DNA from: JAXHUK01 sp034189725
Lineage (GTDB): Bacteria; Chloroflexota; Dehalococcoidia; SZUA-161
NCBI GenBank assembly: GCA_034189725.1
Contig: JAXHUK010000149.1
Location: 1 to 6,259 of the forward strand
Reading direction: 5' to 3'
DNA: 6,259 bases
The translations under genes and the position numbers were made by a program. Shown piece after piece: positions 4,943 to 6,259 of this stretch; position 1 is the stretch's first letter; the number at the start of each line of letters is the position of its first letter. The notes under the pieces were generated by a model. It searched no databases and had not been told where the DNA came from. It saw only the letters and a list, made by a program, of their open reading frames with translations.

Positions 4943-5842
4943 TCAACCAACCAGACGCGTAAGCGTTACCCCTGAAGGCAGATTCTCTTCGTCCACTGTC
5001 ACGGTATAATCCTCAAACTTGCGGGATGCTTCCACTCCCTCATTTCGCTTCACGTTCACACACCCAAAAAGCTCGTGTGCGGGGGCATTGCCCACACTAT
5101 TCTCATGGCTGAATACATACAGTCCACGACATGACATCAACCCCCGGCTGGCGGAATGGTCGAGGTCCCACATCTTTTGCAGAGCCTCCCAAAAAAGCGC
5201 CAGGTCCTCGGCCGTGCCGCCGGTATCTTGAGCGAACTTAGGGGTAAAAAACCCATGACCCAGATACAGGCCATAGGGCACCAGGGCTTTTCGTCCCATC
5301 GTACCCGTGGCAGCCTTTTCATCATCATCTCCGCGGGTTTCCTCACCGGGATTCTCTAAAGCGACCCTGGTAATAGAGAGGTCCAATGGCAACACAGGAT
5401 CAATGGAGCGAGCGAAAGTCAGTTGAATAGGGCCGCGAACCTGTCCGCAATTGTAGCCCTCTCCCTTTTTTCCTACCAATACTGCCCCGAAGGTTCTCAC
5501 ATCGTAATAGTTCTGACACATCCAGTCTCGTGCCTCATCGGATCTCTTGTCATCTCCTTTTTTAGCACCGACGGCCTTGTAAGCACGCTCCTTATGATCC
5601 ACAAGGTAGCCACGATGTTCTACAAATATCTTGTATCGCGCCTCTCCTCCTTTAGTAGCATCCACCCAATCGCGGACCTTGCGCTTGAGGCAGACATCGG
5701 TAACTAAACCTTGCATGGTCTCGGGGTCTACTCGCGGCAGGTTGCCAGCATCGGGGTCGCCATTGGGATTACCATCAGTTACCTCGAACAAAAGTGCGAA
5801 ATCATGGCGGCGATTAACATCGGTGTATACTTCAGTGTTCAT
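4943..5842 (-). CDS. cas7: Type I-C Cascade backbone protein Cas7 (Csd2)
   Basis: Cas7 subunits polymerise along the crRNA spacer to make the backbone of the type I-C surveillance complex with Cas5 and Cas8c. The 299-residue length is normal for the family. The RRM-like start has the hallmark FEVTDGNPNGDP (19-30), followed by GNLPRVDPETMQGLVTD. The centre has YDVRTFGAVL (113-122) and GQVRGPIQLTFARS (133-146), and the C-terminal half has MGRKALVPYGLY and SRGLMSCRGLYVF. The ATG at 5842 is supported by AAAGGAG (5853-5859) ten bases upstream. It starts 28 bases after the cas8c stop and ends 13 bases before the cas4 start, so it lies in the usual cas8c-cas7-cas4 order on the - strand. No frameshift or missing motif is seen, suggesting that the interference part is still maintained although the adaptation part is broken. 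Confidence 0.95.
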   Translation of the reverse strand: MNTEVYTDVNRRHDFALLFEVTDGNPNGDPDAGNLPRVDPETMQGLVTDVCLKRKVRDWVDATKGGEARYKIFVEHRGYLVDHKERAYKAVGAKKGDDKRSDEARDWMCQNYYDVRTFGAVLVGKKGEGYNCGQVRGPIQLTFARSIDPVLPLDLSITRVALENPGEETRGDDDEKAATGTMGRKALVPYGLYLGHGFFTPKFAQDTGGTAEDLALFWEALQKMWDLDHSASRGLMSCRGLYVFSHENSVGNAPAHELFGCVNVKRNEGVEASRKFEDYTVTVDEENLPSGVTLTRLVG

Positions 5843-5870
5843 TTAGGTTTCACTCCTTTAATTTAATGAC

Positions 5871-6259
5871 TTATTCAGTCCCGTCGGGTTCGGTCGCTTC
5901 TTGCTCCGCTTCCTGTTGAGACTGCCTGTAAGCTATAGCACCAGCGCGGTCGGCTGCCCGCTGGTGATAGTAACCCAGGGCGAAGAGACCTTGCTGTTCC
6001 ATAGTAAGCGTTTTGGGAAAGTTACTGAGTCCTGATTGAACTTCCTCCAGCCTCTTTTCCAGGGCGATATAGCTACCGTATTTCTCCTTACGCAATTTGC
6101 CCAGATGTGCTTGCACCCCTCTCAACAGATGCCCAAAAACCGATGCCGGCGCTGATGAGGCAGTGCCATAGAATCGGTCGACTATGGTACTGTTGATCTT
6201 ACGGGGCTTTGCTGCCTCCTCCTGAATCGACTCCAACACAGCCAGTAGCCGACCGCAAA
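5871..6259 (-). CDS. cas8c: Type I-C Cascade large subunit Cas8c (Csd1), C-terminal part only
   Basis: Cas8c is the large subunit of the type I-C complex; it recognises the PAM and helps open target DNA before Cas3 cuts. Only the last 128 residues are in the window. The frame is open to the right edge and reads CGRLLAVLESIQEEA; I reject the GTG at 6239 as a start because the preceding codons already match the family (LLAVLE.IQEEA). Typical C-terminal phrases follow: KINSTIVDRFYGTASSAPASVFGHLLRG (landmarks INSTI, DRFYG, PASVF), HLGKL, LEKRLEEV and QQGLFALGYYHQRA. The C-terminus is a short Gln/Glu-rich acidic tail of about 18 residues. The TAA stop at 5871-5873 is 28 bases ahead of cas7, and that gap holds the cas7 ribosome site. 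cas5 and cas3 are expected upstream, beyond the window. The identification is firm; the completeness of the gene cannot be judged. Confidence 0.93.
   Translation of the reverse strand, partial: CGRLLAVLESIQEEAAKPRKINSTIVDRFYGTASSAPASVFGHLLRGVQAHLGKLRKEKYGSYIALEKRLEEVQSGLSNFPKTLTMEQQGLFALGYYHQRAADRAGAIAYRQSQQEAEQEATEPDGTE

Noticed and set aside
4570..4962. 130-codon open frame on the + strand
   Set aside because: It begins inside spacer 2, crosses a CRISPR repeat and then runs antisense to cas4 and the end of cas7, so it is an artefact of overlapping real features.
6237..6239. GTG as the start of a short cas8c-like protein
   Set aside because: The preceding in-frame codons (CGRLLA) match the Cas8c family up to the window edge, so this is an internal valine.

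Overview
The window has two unrelated blocks whose 3' ends meet at a small CRISPR array. Bases 1-4435 run on the + strand and look like ordinary bacterial chromosome: the 3' part of tilS (tRNA-Ile lysidine synthase), a 469-base regulatory intergenic region, and a complete tungstate ABC transporter operon, tupA-tupB-tupC. Bases 4636-6259 run on the - strand and carry the downstream part of a type I-C CRISPR-Cas operon: the C-terminus of cas8c, a complete cas7, and a broken cas4. Between the blocks lie three identical 37-base CRISPR repeats and two 36-base spacers.

Organism: a bacterium of moderate GC. The TilS C-terminal wording (RGRRRGEKIQPLGM, KKLQDF.VDAKIP, WVAGWRID) resembles Chloroflexota of the Dehalococcoidia type as I remember it. 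A dedicated tungstate importer suggests an anaerobe using tungsten enzymes. Both statements are inference from memory, not from a search.

The tilS-tupA gap is the richest non-coding part. An extended -10 promoter (1387-1416) is followed by an RNA (1434-1535) whose 3' block closely matches the conserved end of the molybdenum/tungsten cofactor (Moco/Tuco) riboswitch as I remember it from E. coli moaA. Its closing stem buries a Shine-Dalgarno sequence. That sequence serves a 27-codon open frame which runs across a strong intrinsic terminator (1559-1598). tupA then starts at a TTG behind a good GGAGG. This layout suggests that cofactor sufficiency shuts down tungstate import by premature termination.

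The CRISPR block is degenerate. cas4 stops after 97 codons because the coding sequence runs straight into a CRISPR repeat, and the repeat supplies the TAG stop. The rest of cas4, plus the cas1, cas2 and leader expected there in a type I-C locus, are absent between cas4 and the array. The array therefore has no leader on either side: cas4 abuts one end and the tupC stop lies 21 bases from the other. The interference genes visible here look intact, so the locus may use its stored spacers while being unable to acquire new ones from its own genes. A metagenome misassembly at the repeat is the main alternative.
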